A stretch of DNA of 64,000 nt, taken from NCBI GenBank assembly GCA_025506515.1, contig CM046457.1, positions 43,994,288-44,058,287 of the forward strand, in the 5' to 3' direction. Every line of letters begins with the position of its first letter. The stretch's first letter is position 1. The DNA is from Flaveria trinervia. Lineage: Eukaryota > Streptophyta > Magnoliopsida > Asterales > Asteraceae. Position numbers and translations under genes: made by a program. Below, in pieces: positions 46,387-58,430 of this stretch. The notes beneath the pieces were generated by a model. It ran no database searches. It had not been told where the DNA came from and was given only the letters and a program-made list of their open reading frames with translations.

Positions 46387-49300
46387 ATGACCTGGAAGGA
46401 AGCCGGAGCTGATCCAGATGTTGTGTCAGGTATGTTTCTAGTAAACCAAACTTGTGCCTTTGTATTGTTTGATTCTGGTGCTAGCAGGAGTTTTATTTCC
46501 ACTACTTTCTGTGCTAAGTTGCCTGTTAGTAGTAGAAAGGTCAGTGCACCATTCGATGTAGAAACTGCTATCGGTAAGTCCACTAGAACTACTGATGTGA
46601 TAGAGGACTGTGCCATAGAGCTAGAAGGTCATAGGTTTGCGGCTAGGTTACACGTTATACCCCTAGGTGGATTTGATGTAGTACTAGGGATGGACTGGTT
46701 AGCAACCTATGAAGCAAACATCATGTGTCGCAAGAAGATGATCCGATTGACTACACCGGACGGGAATAAGGTGGCGGTTTATGGTGATAGCGTCACAACA
46801 ATCCGAAGGTGATTTCGATGGCGGTGGCGGGAAAGTGCATGAGGCGTGGATGTAGTGCCTACTTGGCCTACGTAAAGGATGTAGACGCGCCAACACCATA
46901 ACTATCTGATGTACCAGTTGTGTGTGGCTTTCTGGATGTGTTTCCAGAAGATTTACCCGGCGTGACACCGGATCGCGAGATTAAGTTCCAAATTGATTTG
47001 ATACCCAGTGCTCAACCCATGGCCAAAGCACCGTATCGGTTAGCTCCGACAGAAATGAAAAAGCTGATAGAGTAGTTGCAAGAGCTGCTCGATAAGGGGT
47101 TCATTAGACTGAGTATCTCTCCCTGGGGTGCTCCGGTCCTATTTGTGAAGAAGAAAGACGGTAGCATGAGGATGTGCATCAACTACCATGAACTGAACAA
47201 GTTGATGGTGAAGAACGGATACCCCCTACCAAGAATAGATGATCTGTTTGACCAGCTCCAAGGTGCCAGTTGGTTTTCAAGGATAGATCTTCGATCTGGT
47301 TACCATCAGCTGCAGGTGAAGGAGTAGGATATCCCTAAAATAGCTTTTCGCACGCGCTACGGTCACTACGAGTTCCTCGTTATGTCGTTTGGTTTGACCA
47401 ATGCGCCGGCTGCTTTTTATGGACATGATGAATCGAGTGTGTCGGCCAATGTTAGATAAATCAGTGACTGTATTTATTGATGATATCCTGATTTATCGAA
47501 GAGCGAGGAGGAGCATGTTGACCACATTCGAGAGGTGTTAGGGACGTTAAGAAGGGAGAAGTTGTATGCAAAATTCTCCAAGTGCGCATTCTGGTTGCGT
47601 GAAGTTCAATTCTTAGGTCACGTGATAAATACGAGGGGATTATGGTAGACCCTGCTAAGGTGGAGGCTGTGATGCAATGGAAGTCTCCAAAGACGTCATT
47701 CGAGATTCGTAGTTTCTTGGGGTTGGCGGGGTATTATCGAAGGTTCATTCAGGAATTTTCCAAAATCGCTTCTCCACTGACCAAGTTGACCCGAAAGGAT
47801 GTAAGTTTATATGGGGTCAAGCCCAAGAACAGGCATTCGAGGAGTTAATGGTGCGGTCGACTCAAGCTCCTGTCTTGTCATTACCCGAAGGAAGTGAGGA
47901 TTTGGTGGTATATTCAGATGCTTCCTACTCGGGGTTGGGGTGTGTATTAATGCAGAGAGGGAAGGTTATAGCCTATGCATCCTGAAAATTGAAAGTTCAT
48001 GAGGTCAACTACCCTGTTCATGACTTGGAGCTAGCAGTCGTGGTCTTCGCACTAAAGATTTGGAGGCACTATCTATACGGGACGAAGTGCACCATCTTCA
48101 CTGACCATAAGAGCTTGAAGTACTTCTTCGAGCAGAAGGATCTGAACATGAGGCAGAGGCAATGGTTGGAGCTTATAAAGGACTATGATTGTGAGATCCA
48201 TTACCATTCGGGCAAGGCCAACGTGGTGGCTGATGATCTTAGCCGAAAGGAGAGGCCCGAGCCGATTCGGGTGAAAGCATATCAACTGATCATGACCTCT
48301 AATGTAATGAAGCAAGTCAAGGAGTTTCAAGATGAGGCATTAAAAGAAGATCATCTAAACTCTGAAAGAATGATAGGTCTGGTTGGGGAATTGGGTGAAA
48401 ACACACTTGGTGTTAAAAATCGATTTGGACGGGTGTGGATTCCTTGTTTTGGGGATCTACGTGTGAGGATTTTGGATGAAGCTCACAAGACTCGATACTC
48501 CATTCATCCTGGTGCCATAAAGATGTATCATGATATGAAGAAAGATTATTGGTGGCTGGGTATGAAGCGTGATGTGGTGGAGTATGTGAGTAAGTGCCTT
48601 ACTTGTTTGCAAGTGAAGGCGGAACATCAGAAGCCGTATGGGAAGATCCAACCTTTGGATATACCGGAATGGAAGTGGGAGCACATCACCATGGATTTCA
48701 TAACGAAGTTGCCACGAACTCCGAAAGGGTACGATGCCATATGGGTGATAGTTGACCGTATGACGAAGAGTGCTCACTTCCTACCGATCCGTGAGACATA
48801 TTCATCCGAGAGGTTGGCTGACCTGTTCATCAAGAAGATTGTAACTCGTCATGGTGTGCCGGTGTCTATTGTGTCTGATCGTGACACCCGGTTTACCTCT
48901 AAATTCTGGAAGAAATTCCACGATGCCATGGGGACGAGGTTACATATTAGCACGAATTATCATCCCTAAACTGATGGTCAGTCGGAAAGGACCATTCAGA
49001 CATTGGAAGACATGCTTCGGGCATGTGTGATTGATTTTGGGGGAAGTTGGGATGACCACTTACCGTTAGCTGAATTCTGGTACAATAATAGCTATCATGC
49101 CAGCATTGGTATGCCACCATATGAGATGCTATATGGTAGAAAATGTAGGACGCTTGTATGTTGGGGAGACATTGGGCAAAAAGAATTGGTAGGCGTCGAG
49201 GTCATTGAGGCTACGACAGAGAAGCTTGAGAAGATTAAAGCCTTCATGAAGGCAGCTAAAGATAGGCAGAAGTCGTATGCCGATAGGCGACACAGACCGA

Positions 49301-49728
49301 TTGAGTTCCAGGTGGGTGACCGGGTTATGTTAAAGGTCTCACCTTGGAAGGGTATCATCCGATTCAGGAAGCAGGGGCAAGTTGAGCCCAAGATATATAG
49401 GCCCTTTCCGAATCATTGCTCGAGTAGGAGATGTGGCCTATAGGTTGGAATTACCGGATGAGTTAAGTGGGATTCACCCGACATTCATGTGTCTCATCTG
49501 AGAAAGTGTATAGCTGATAAAGATATGATTGTTCCACAGGAGGATATCAAAGTAGATGAAAGGCTCAATTATGTGGAGCAACCGGTGGCAATCATCGATC
49601 ATAAGAGAAGAGGCTGCGAAATAAAGTGGTTTCTCTTGTGCGTGTACAGTGGAAGCAAGGGATCCGAGTTTACATGGGAGACCGAGGAGGAGATGAGGCA
49701 GCATTATCCTCATCTGTTTGAGAAATAA
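46387..49728 (+). pseudogene. pol: gypsy pol: protease, reverse transcriptase, RNase H, integrase, disrupted
   Basis: The protease (46387-46812) has FVLFDSGASRSF and VVLGMDWL. Reverse transcriptase starts near 46920 and is interrupted by TAG at 47074. It continues GFIRLSISPWGAPVLFVKKK, has a second TAG at about 47326, and shows FIDDILIY near 47475. The RNase H part (47642 on) meets a TGA at 47983-47985, then has CTIFTDHKSLKYF. Integrase has the zinc-binding HPGAIKMY...CLTCLQVK region, then the core with HITMDFITKLP and SIVSDRDTRFTSKFW. A TAA at 48967 follows NYHP, then TDGQSERTIQTLEDM carries the third acidic residue. After a frameshift near 49440 the tail ends FTWETEEEMRQHYPHLFEK. At least two stops fit C-to-T decay (CGA to TGA, CAA to TAA). 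Confidence 0.93.
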
Positions 49729-49753
49729 CAGGTTTCGGGGACGAAACCTATAT

Positions 49754-49767
49754 AAGGGGGGTGGACT
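49754..49767 (+). promoter_or_regulatory. Polypurine tract of the gypsy element
   Basis: AAGGGGGGTGGACT directly before the 3' LTR start TGTAACACCC. Confidence 0.92.
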
Positions 49768-50414
49768 TGTAACACCCAGTTTTTTTAAAAGACAAGATAT
49801 GAGGAATAAAAAGGAAGAAAGGCAATTAAGTCCAAGTGGAGGGACTAAAAGTGTCCAAAAGGAAAAAACTTTGAAAAAGTTGGTGTAAAGGTGGGTATGG
49901 CCACCCACCCTCACTTCACAACACCATTTTCTTCGGTTTTAGAGAGAGAGAAAGAGCAGGGGAAATCTCGGCTGAAGAAAAAGAAGAAGAGAAGTGAACA
50001 AATTCAAGGTAAGAATTCGTGGTTTTTATGTGTTTATGACGAGTTTTATCCCGGTTATGTGTTTATGTTTTTATGTGCTTATGTGTTTGTGTATGTGCTC
50101 GGGTGTGTGTGTTTGGTGTTGTTTTTAGGTGTTTGAACTCATTGCAAGCGGGTTAGAAAGGAAGAAATACCCAAGTTGCATCAGGTGAGTTCTAGACCCT
50201 GGTTTTACTTGTTTTAAATGATCTTTGGGGCTGAAAATGTATTAAAATGGTTTTCATAAAGTTCATGTATGTTTACCCGTATGCATTGTGCATGTTGTAT
50301 GTTGATTCTTGAATTGCTTATAGGTTATTCCTGTTAGAATAGCCATGTTAAGCTTAGAACAGATGGGTTCGATGATTGGGTTTGAAAACATACTGGGAAC
50401 ATGTTACACAGGAG

Positions 50415-50870
50415 GTCCATGCGCCTAGATAAGGCTCATGCGCCTGAAAATGCCTTAGAAAGCTTTAAGTGTAATCCATGCGCCTGAACAGTAGCCCATG
50501 CGCCTGAACAGTAGCCCATGCGCCTGAACAGTAGCCCATGCGCCTAAGATTACCTTAGAAATGTTTAAGTACAACCCATGCACCTGAACAGTGGTCCATG
50601 TGCCTAGAAAATAATAGTCGGACGACTAAGTGTAGGGCCATGCGCCTGAATAGTGCCCATGCGCCCAAGAGACCCATGCGCCTAAGTGTCCATGCATCAG
50701 AATGGTCCATACGCCTAAGTGTTCATACGTAGAAATAGTGGCCATGTGCCTGACTAGTTCATGCGCCTAAAGTGATAAATGATTAAGTGTTGGCTGATGC
50801 GCCTACATAGTGATGAAATGCCCAAACATGGCTCGTGCGCCCAAATAGTTCCCATGCGCCTAAGCACTTA
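50415..50870. repeat. CATGCGCC array, 3' LTR copy
   Basis: Same units as 30632-31028, with three consecutive 20-bp CATGCGCCTGAACAGTAGCC units near 50477-50536 where the other LTR has about two. Confidence 0.9.
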
Positions 50871-51283
50871 GAAAATTTACAGAATTTTCTAGGAGTCTGT
50901 GCTTTAGGGTTTTGACCAAGGTTGACTATGGCTTGATAATGATGATGTTTCATACATGGATATGATATGATTACGTATGTGTTCCTTATTATTGTTATAT
51001 TATTATTACTTATAGTATGTGACTTTACATGGTATGTTATTATCGTAACGTAAAGTATACCGTAATAATAAAGTGAAAGAGGAATATAGAAAAGAAGAGG
51101 AACATTAATGAAAATGTTAACAAGTCTTGCAAGCTTACAGGAGGTGCACGACCATGTTGTTGTTAGCTCAACTGTGTTGTGGGTTAGCTACCCTATTATG
51201 CACACATGGCCAATCAATTGAGATAGCAGGACCTTTGTAGCGTGTCCTGGGTGATTGGGTCGGCCTTGTACATAGTACATAGA

Positions 51284-51390
51284 ACCCTTTCGAGGGATAC
51301 AGTTGACCCTTTCAAGGGATATAGTTGACCCTTTCAAGTGATACAGTTGACCCTTTCGAGGGATATAGTTGACCCTTTCAAGGGACATAG
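51284..51390. repeat. CCCTTTCGAGGG array, 3' LTR copy
   Basis: Five units, three with CCCTTTCAAG in place of CCCTTTCGAG, as expected of CpG decay. Confidence 0.9.
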
Positions 51391-51875
51391 ATGGCCCATC
51401 ACCCGTTTATAGACAAGGCATATAGTAAAGAGAACGAACGATATTTGTTCATATAGTTAATGCGTGCTCGCATATATAGTACAGAGTTGTATTTTACAGA
51501 AAAGAGTATCTTCATATACAACATATAGAAAGTATTTTATTACTTTTAAAACTAGAACTCACTCAGCAACGCTGACTTTTATACATTTTCAGTTGGTAGG
51601 TAATTATTGCTAAGGATGGCATGAGGGTGAAGCTACTCGGCAGGGAAAGACTGACATCCATTCGTATTCCATGCTACTGTTGTTTTGTAATGCAGTAAAA
51701 CAATTCTTTTGGTAAACAGATTAATGATGATGTATTTCTTAACAACAATGTTTTAAAGGAAATGAATGGTTTTTGATAAATCATTTCCGCTGCTTAAGTT
51801 TGTATAATTATAATGTATGGTGTTTTAATTGCTATGATTGACCAACTGTGAGGTTTCCGGGAACGGGGCCTTACA

Positions 51876-52310
51876 TTTGACATGAGGCTAATGGGGTTGA
51901 TGCACACGTAAGATGGACAACTATGGTGGCTACGATCGTCTCTAAAATCCAAGCGGTAGTCGATGACAGTTTTGACAGATAATTAAGAGGCTGCTGACAG
52001 CCTCTTCTTGAAGGATGATCGTGAGATGGCCAAAGGTGGTGTTGTCGCACTAGGGCTCCTATCTAGGGTTGAAGTTTCATATGTGAGGAACCGAATGAAT
52101 GTCGGGTTGGTTATTTTTAAGTAAATTCATTTTGTTAAATGAGACAAAACTCCATATAATTCACCTAGTTTACATGATTGCACTCTTAGTTATACTAGTT
52201 TAATTATTATAACAATCATAATAATAATCATTATTACTAAAAAACATATTTGATTTATTGAAAATATCGGAGAATGGTAGCGATATTAACCTGAAAATTA
52301 CGAGTTGTCA
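51876..52310 (-). repeat. Remaining end of the LTR that the gypsy element interrupted
   Basis: Continues the sequence broken at 29981. It ends ACGAGTTGTCA at 52310, which on the minus strand is an LTR start TGACAACTCG. This is preceded by purine-rich CCTTCAACAATGAGATG and TTTTCGGGATGAAAGTT, the post-pol sequence of plant gypsy elements. Confidence 0.5.
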
Positions 52311-53093
52311 CATCATCTCATTGTTGAAGGAACTTTCATCCCGAAAATTAGAATATCATAATAGAACGCCATATTTAACAGCAACAACAGAAGTGTGTTC
52401 AGAAGCTTGCTTAGGATAGGGTTTCTGGAAATTCTAAAACAACCTAAAGAAACATAAGGTTTCATGAGAGTTGTGACACCATCCCCTTGTTGAAAGGAAT
52501 TTTGTCTTGAAATTTAAGAAAAATGTATCTTAAAAATGATACTATACAAAGTAGATGCCTGATCTTTGAACTGTTATGGATACTTTTTTCATTTGATCCA
52601 ACTAGCCAAACAATGACAACATTAAATTCATAATGATATCATTCTTTATATTGTACCACGGAAATAGACTAGACCCCCGTCAAGGCTATCTAATCATTTG
52701 ATTCTTCGGAAAGTTAAAATGATGTTAACATAATAACCACCTAAAGTCATCCATGAAGATCCATGATACAATTATGTCAAATATAAATTTGGACTAAACT
52801 CCTATCAAGGTTATTTAATATCATAATTCTTTGAAAGCTAATATGATAAACACATACCAACCACCTCAAATCACATAATATAAAAAAATCATGAAATCCC
52901 CCAACTTGTGAATATCATACATGACTATATGAACTACAAATTTACACTAGTAAAGTATAATCACACATACACAATGATATGAGGAATTCACAACAAATGT
53001 AATGGCCTGTCCAAGATATACACAAGGGTGCGCATTTGAGTAACAATCATACATGTTCCTATCCCCATGCACCATTTCTAGTAAAATTCCATT
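52311..53093 (-). other. Truncated gypsy interior and AT-rich DNA
   Basis: 52311-52640 resembles 54670-54960: both have two repeats of a CTTGTTGAAAGGAATTT-like phrase. The rest has no recognised feature. Confidence 0.45.
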
Positions 53094-53094
53094 G

Positions 53095-53098
<4 letters not shown>

Positions 53099-53152
<54 letters not shown>
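53099..53152. repeat. (AT)n microsatellite
   Basis: About 27 uninterrupted AT dinucleotides. The Tyr-Ile repeat frame over it is an artefact. Confidence 0.97.
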
Positions 53153-53155
<3 letters not shown>

Positions 53156-54669
53156 TGAATAAATACCCTAACACACATGGCTTTCCAACATAATATGATA
53201 AATGTACCCATAAGATTTAACATATAATCAAGTCAAAAACACATGATCATTGAAGAAGATTCAAATACATGTTAAAGTCGTCAACATAATTATCATCAAA
53301 ATCACATGTACATCATCAAATTAGTTAGGATTCATCTAATCTAAGTGAATCAAGAGTCTTAGCTCGTGCTAACTACAAAAACAAGCAAGAAGCTTGAATA
53401 ATCAAAGAGATATATGGTCACATGAAGAGATTATCAAACCAAATCAAGCTAGATGGGTTGTATGTTGTTAGATTATTTATTGGAGTACTTGATCTTTAAT
53501 CTTGACTTCTTTTCATTAATAGATGCTCAAAATGGTTTTGAGGGCTGGAGAGAACTAGAGTTTTTGTTTCCCCAAAGTTGTATCTAGGAGATGAGAACCA
53601 ATTTAGGCTAAAAATAAAAATCTACACCAAACATGGCCGTGTCGTAAGAGTGACATGGTCGTGTTGCACATCATACATGTGAATCTTGATCTGATGACAT
53701 GGGTATGTTAGAATGCGACATGGCCATGAGAGTAGCCAATATCAACAATTTCACTTATTTCTTGAGGTTTTCATAAAATTCATCAAGTCGCCATCCAAAC
53801 CTATAAAATTCATGTAAAACACGATTAAGTGCCGCTTCAAATAAAACCAAAAAACATTCAAAATGGGCACAATATGTCATGTATAATTATAAGTATATCA
53901 GGTACACCTAGAACACACACATGCACACCATTCCCTCATATACATACACCCATCGACCTTCATATATACATGCTAACACCCATCTCCCCATACATAATCC
54001 ATGTATAAGCACATGTATGCATGCAACCACATATACATAACCATCGTCACCTATAAGAACACACATACATTCACACACATACCAAATTGCATCACACACA
54101 CACATCAACCTAATTACCTCAACCCTTGTTCCTGCATACATAATCATACAAAAATGCCGTAACTCAAAACTCGAATTTGTTTCATAACGAACACGAGTAA
54201 AGAACAAGGAAGAAGTGTACCAAACCGAGTTGTTTCGATCGACTTCTGCATCTACCAAAGTGGTGTCAGTTGTTGAGTGCTCGAGGGTATGGAGTGGGAG
54301 GTTGTTAGAGATGCTTGGGCGAAAGGGGGGCTGCTATAGTGAGTTGGGATGGTCGATATAGGGTTGTCGAGTATTGCATGATTGTAGGTGATGGGTTGCT
54401 GTCGATAGGGAAGTGGTGGTTTTAGGGTTTCGCAAATTGGGGGATGGGGTGGGGGTTAGGTAATCGATTTAAATAAAAACAAGTTTGATTAATTTATATT
54501 TTAGTCTCTCAATTTATACAACTTACATCTTGAACACTAAACTTATATAAATAACTTTGGTCACATACCAAAGGTAAATAATTAATAAACTAATCAAATA
54601 AATTAGGAGAAAACGTTTATAATAACTAGAGTCAAGTTAATAGTGTTAACCTAGAAATATGAGGTGTCA
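53153..54669 (-). repeat. Probable gypsy LTR, diverged
   Basis: It ends ATATGAGGTGTCA at 54669, which on the minus strand is the LTR start TGACACCTC. A purine-rich stretch (CTTCCCAAGGAGATGATA) precedes it on that strand. The left end was not found. The C/A-rich part at 53900-54110 and the GT-rich part at 54260-54470 resemble the layout of 28800-29281 and 51890-52090. Confidence 0.45.
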
Positions 54670-55012
54670 TATCATCTCCTTGGGAAGAATTTCCGTCTTG
54701 AAAATTTGAACACGATGGGTTAACGATATGAAATACGCAAAAAATTAAGAATTTATGAAATGATCCTGAATGAAAGATTCTAAGAATTTTGATTAGGGTT
54801 ACGACATAATACCCTTGCTGAAAGAAATTTCGCGCCAAATTTTAAAAGTACCTTAAGAGGTTGATGTTGGTTCTTAAGTAGATGAGGAAATTTTTTCATC
54901 CTTTGATCTCCACGCTCCCAAATAAATTCAGGTCCACGCTTTAAGTTCCATCAAACACGCATAATTGGAATTTTTCCATGTTTAAGATTCTTGAAATCAC
55001 AATCCATAACTT

Positions 55013-55260
55013 CTACAGACTATTCAATGACAAGGAGTTGTTCATATAATGTCTAGATCTTCCAATAGAACGATAAGTGATTCGTTGAATAAGCATTTCT
55101 TCATATTTTTGGACATGAAATACGTTGTGTACCCTATTAAGTTCATCTACTAAGTCTAGTTGATAGGTTACTGGACCAATCCTATTGACTATCTTAAATG
55201 TTCTAATGTATCTCCCATTGAGTTTACCATATTTCTCAAAATGTATCACGCTTTACAAGG
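55013..55260 (-). pseudogene. gypsy integrase C-terminal fragment
   Basis: YGKLNGRYIRTFKIVNRIG followed by VTYQLDLVDELNRVHNVFHV matches the conserved segment after the gypsy integrase core. Confidence 0.85.
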
Positions 55261-55819
55261 CGACACCTTGGGTAGCACTTTATCACCTACTTGTAATTCC
55301 AAGGTTTTTCTTCTTTTATCGGCATAACTTTTCAATCGGTACCAAGCTACCACATATGATTACTAATTTGAATAATTTTTGTGGTTTCATGAATGAGCTT
55401 CGGTACCAAGCTACCACCATACAATTATAGATTTGGAGCAAAAAGGGGATCTACATTTTTTTACAATAGAGTGCTTCAAAAAGGGTTGCTTTAGTGCTTG
55501 TGTGAGAGTTGTTACTATAAGAAAACTCTACTAAAGGTAGATATGTATTCCCTATTTCCAAAAATTGATTACGCATGCTCTAATCATATCTTCAAAACTT
55601 TAGATTGTCCATTCTGTTTGACGAGCGGTCTTTAGGGGTAGGCAATGCTCAAATCTAGCCTAGTACGCAAGTATTTTTCAAATATTTCCAAGAATAAGAA
55701 GTGAATGGCATGTTGCAATCAGAGATGATCGAAAGAGGCACATTGTGATGGGAAACAATTTCCTTTAGATAAATTTGTGTGAGTTTATCCATCTTAAAAA
55801 TTTCACAAATGGCCGATAA

Positions 55820-56250
55820 CTACATCAATTTTGTCAAATGGTCCATTATCACCCATATGGTGTCGTATCCACTTTGAGATCGAGGTAGTTTGATGAGAAA
55901 ATCCATAGAAATATTTTCCCATTTCCATTTAGGGATATCTACTTGTAAAAGTAACCCTAATGGTTTTTGATATTTTATTTTGACTTTTGAACATGTTAGA
56001 CATTTTGACACATAGGTGACAATATAAGTGTTCCTGTTAGGCCACAAGTAAAGAACTTTTAAATCTTGGTACATTTTATCAGGTCCTAAGTGTACTGAGT
56101 ACCATGACTTGTGTGCCTCATCCATTATTAGTTCCCTGAGATTACAAAAAATAGGGACCCATATCCATTTTTCATGATAACAAAGGACGTCTGACATTTT
56201 CCTCCAATTAGTATTTCCATACTTCTTAGAGATTATGACCTAATGTTTTC
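55820..56250 (-). pseudogene. gypsy integrase N-terminal fragment
   Basis: Contains LIMDEAHKSWYSVHLGPDKM, then CLTCSKVKIKYQKP (the zinc-binding part), then WENISMDFLIKLP and DTIWVIMDHLTKLM, with the first catalytic Asp. The zinc-binding His pair appears as AHK and VHL. The frame is lost just after the first catalytic Asp. Confidence 0.88.
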
Positions 56251-56592
56251 TTCCTTCATAGCTTCTAGTTGAGCATTCCTGATTTGAGCAGGTAGATCTA
56301 AATGTATAGTCAATACGTATGCAAAAAATTTCGTCTTTCTTCTTAACAAAGAACAAAGAGCTCCCCACGTAGATGAACTTAGGTGTATGAAACCTTTATC
56401 TATAACTCTTGCAACTGTTTAGACAGTCTTTATAGCTGTTTGAAGCGAAACGGAATGGAGCATGTGCAATCGAGTGAGCCCGAGAGTAAGATCAATCTGG
56501 AATTTGATTTGTCACAGGTGGAAGGGAAGGAAAATTTTCTAGAAAAATCTCCATGAACTTTCTAACAATAGGATGTTGTAAATTCCCTTCTT

Positions 56593-56805
56593 TTAGGAAG
56601 TTTTATCTATGAGATAGCAAGTATGGTGGGGTCCCTTGCACAAATATTTTGAGCTTTCATCTAAGAGATGATGTCGACAAATGCACCACCCTTTTCGCCA
56701 AAAACATGTCCCCACCAGGGAGGGAAAGTCAGATGAGTTTCTCATAACAAATAATTTTGGCTTGGTTCTTTGACAATCAATCCATACTATTAGGTCTAGG
56801 ATCAA
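56593..56805 (-). pseudogene. gypsy protease C-terminal fragment
   Basis: DLIVWIDCQRTKPKLFVMRN corresponds to the GMDWL region after the protease active site, followed by KYLCKGPHHTCYLID. The active-site DSG lies outside this fragment and was not found. Confidence 0.55.
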
Positions 56806-56865
56806 TAAATCTAGTTCATTTTGTATAGGCTTAGAACTTGAATTAATATCTATAATGAATGCTTG

Positions 56866-57766
56866 TAATTCATTATTGTGTATGCATTAAATGTATAGTT
56901 TAACATATATATATGTGTGTTGATTTATGAATGTTTGCAGGTAAAACATATAATTGATGAATTTCTGAAATTGACCAAGTGTAAGAAACATTTGTTCATC
57001 CGTAGATTGTTTTTTACAAGTAAAATACATCCGAAGATCTTCTTCGGATGAACAACCCGATCTGAGGAACAAGTGCTTTGGAAGAAAAGGATTCCCTCGG
57101 AAGAACAAGTGCTTTGGAAGAACAGGATTCCCGAGGAAGAACAAGTACTTCGGAAGAACAGGATTCCCTCGGAAGAACAAGACTCCTGCGGAAGAACAAT
57201 TATCTACGGAAGACAATATTCCTGTGGAGTCCAAACACTTGTATTCAAATAATACAAGTGTTACAAGTCAACAAGGCAGTTATGCGAATCCCAAGAAATC
57301 TGGTGATTTCTTTATAGAAACAATTCCAAATCCCAAGAGATCCGGTGTTTCTTTAACAGAAACAATATTGTCTCTAAATATGGATCATAGGTTTCAAATC
57401 AAGGAGACAGCTTCGATGGCAAACATCCAAGAAGCAACATTACAACCACCAAACATCACATCAAATCACACAAATCAAAACCCTAGCAGCCATCACATCA
57501 TCAAACACCAAAATCAATATCATTCATTCATTCATTCATTGTTCATTCAACTGTAATCATCAACATGTTTTTAATAAATATGTTTGAATTGAATATTTGT
57601 CTGATCATTAATTGTGTTTCATTCATTGTGTTCATCTTATTCTTTAATCACTACTTATATTGAAATTAATATAAACAACTAAACCAAGTTAACATTGATT
57701 CCGCAAATGTTGGCTTGACTTCAATCAACACTGATAATTCCTGATTGCGATCCTTGGATTCACAAG
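56866..57766 (+). repeat. Probable LTR end with primer-like site
   Basis: Non-coding DNA ending ...GATTCACA, followed two bases later by TGGTATCGGAGTCGG at 57767-57781, a mutated tRNA-Met primer site. The left end is not fixed. It includes the 36-bp array at 57064. Confidence 0.45.
57064..57207. repeat. 36-bp tandem repeat, three full copies and a partial
   Basis: The unit is GAAGAACAAGTGCTTTGGAA then GAACAGGATTCCCTCG. As 36 is a multiple of three, frames stay open on both strands (12-residue repeats such as EEQDSLGRTSAL). The CGGAAGAAC core recalls the copia LTR motif. Confidence 0.92.
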
Positions 57767-57781
57767 TGGTATCGGAGTCGG
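57767..57781 (+). promoter_or_regulatory. Primer-binding-site-like sequence
   Basis: TGGTATCGGAGTCGG differs from TGGTATCAGAGCCGG by two changes. Confidence 0.5.
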
Positions 57782-58430
57782 AGTTGATGGATTCATATTG
57801 ATTTTGATGAGATTTCATCGTTAGATTGCTAAAATTATTGAAGATCTGAAGAAAACTTGGAGAAAACGTTAATGTGTTCTTCATGACAAATCCAATGATT
57901 TGGATTCATCAACATAATGCTACAATAGCAATTTCATCAACAATCAATATAACAATACAAGATCCGATGCGGACCCTGCAAGAAAGCAAATGAAAGAGGT
58001 TGCCTCAAGGATCAAGAAGCTATGGATTGCTTGCAAATGAAAGAGGCTGTCGTCGCTAGGGTTTGCAAATGGAAGAGGCTACTAATTAGGTGTCTCTTGC
58101 GAATGAAAGGAGCTGCCAAGGTAGCTCTTGCGAATTAAATAGGGTTGCGAAATTAGGGTTTGCAAATTAGGGTTCTTGGAAGATGGATTGTGAGGTTTCG
58201 CATGACTTGGGCTCAAGGATTAACAGGTTGGGCTGTGATCATTAAAAAGGTGGATTCGGGTTTTAGCTTAAAGCTATGAAAGCAAGCTATAACACAAAAA
58301 ACAAAAAAATGGTTGTTCTAAAGTTTTGAAGATCTCGCTTCCGCATCAACAACAAAATCCTTGGCTTTGAACAACTATTCAAAAGAATCAACCCATCAAG
58401 CTTCAATTCACATCGGAAATCTACAATTTA
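57782..58430 (+). other. Non-coding interior with repeated GCAAATGAAAGAGGCTG phrases
   Basis: Three to four variants of GCAAATGAAAGAGGCT lie at 57985-58110, followed by GCAAATTAGGGTT repeats. No coding sequence. Confidence 0.5.

Larger units (their letters stand above)
29982..51875 (+). mobile_element. Ty3/gypsy LTR retrotransposon, split by a nested copia element
   Basis: LTRs of 2136 and 2108 bp (TGTAACACCC...CCTTACA) flank a tRNA-Met primer site (32121), a gag with one CCHC knuckle, then protease, reverse transcriptase, RNase H and integrase, and a polypurine tract (49754-49767). The order PR-RT-RH-IN is gypsy. The C-terminal WETEEEMRQHYPHLFEK is the kind of ending seen in chromovirus-type elements. 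Flanks TCTGA (29977-29981) and TTTGA (51876-51880) are a 5-bp duplication with one change. Without the 12.7 kb insert the element is about 9.2 kb, a normal size. Several stops and frameshifts make it defective. Confidence 0.95.
49768..51875 (+). repeat. 3' LTR of the gypsy element
   Basis: 2108 bp, colinear with 29982-32117. A block of about 40-60 bases present near 31580-31640 in the 5' LTR is missing near 51405. Array copy numbers also differ. Confidence 0.95.
54670..56860 (-). mobile_element. Heavily deleted gypsy interior
   Basis: Minus-strand pieces in gypsy order: protease tail (56805-56593), the beginning of reverse transcriptase (around 56500-56300, with FFVKKKDEIFCIRIDY), then, with most of reverse transcriptase and RNase H missing, integrase (56250-55820) and the integrase C-terminal segment (55249-55013). 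This lineage is more decayed than the 29982-51875 element. Confidence 0.8.

Noticed and set aside
48073..48777. Minus-strand frames of 85 and 106 codons
   Set aside because: They are antisense shadows of the gypsy integrase region.
52947..53174. 75-codon frame with Tyr-Ile repeats
   Set aside because: It is the translation of the (AT)n microsatellite.
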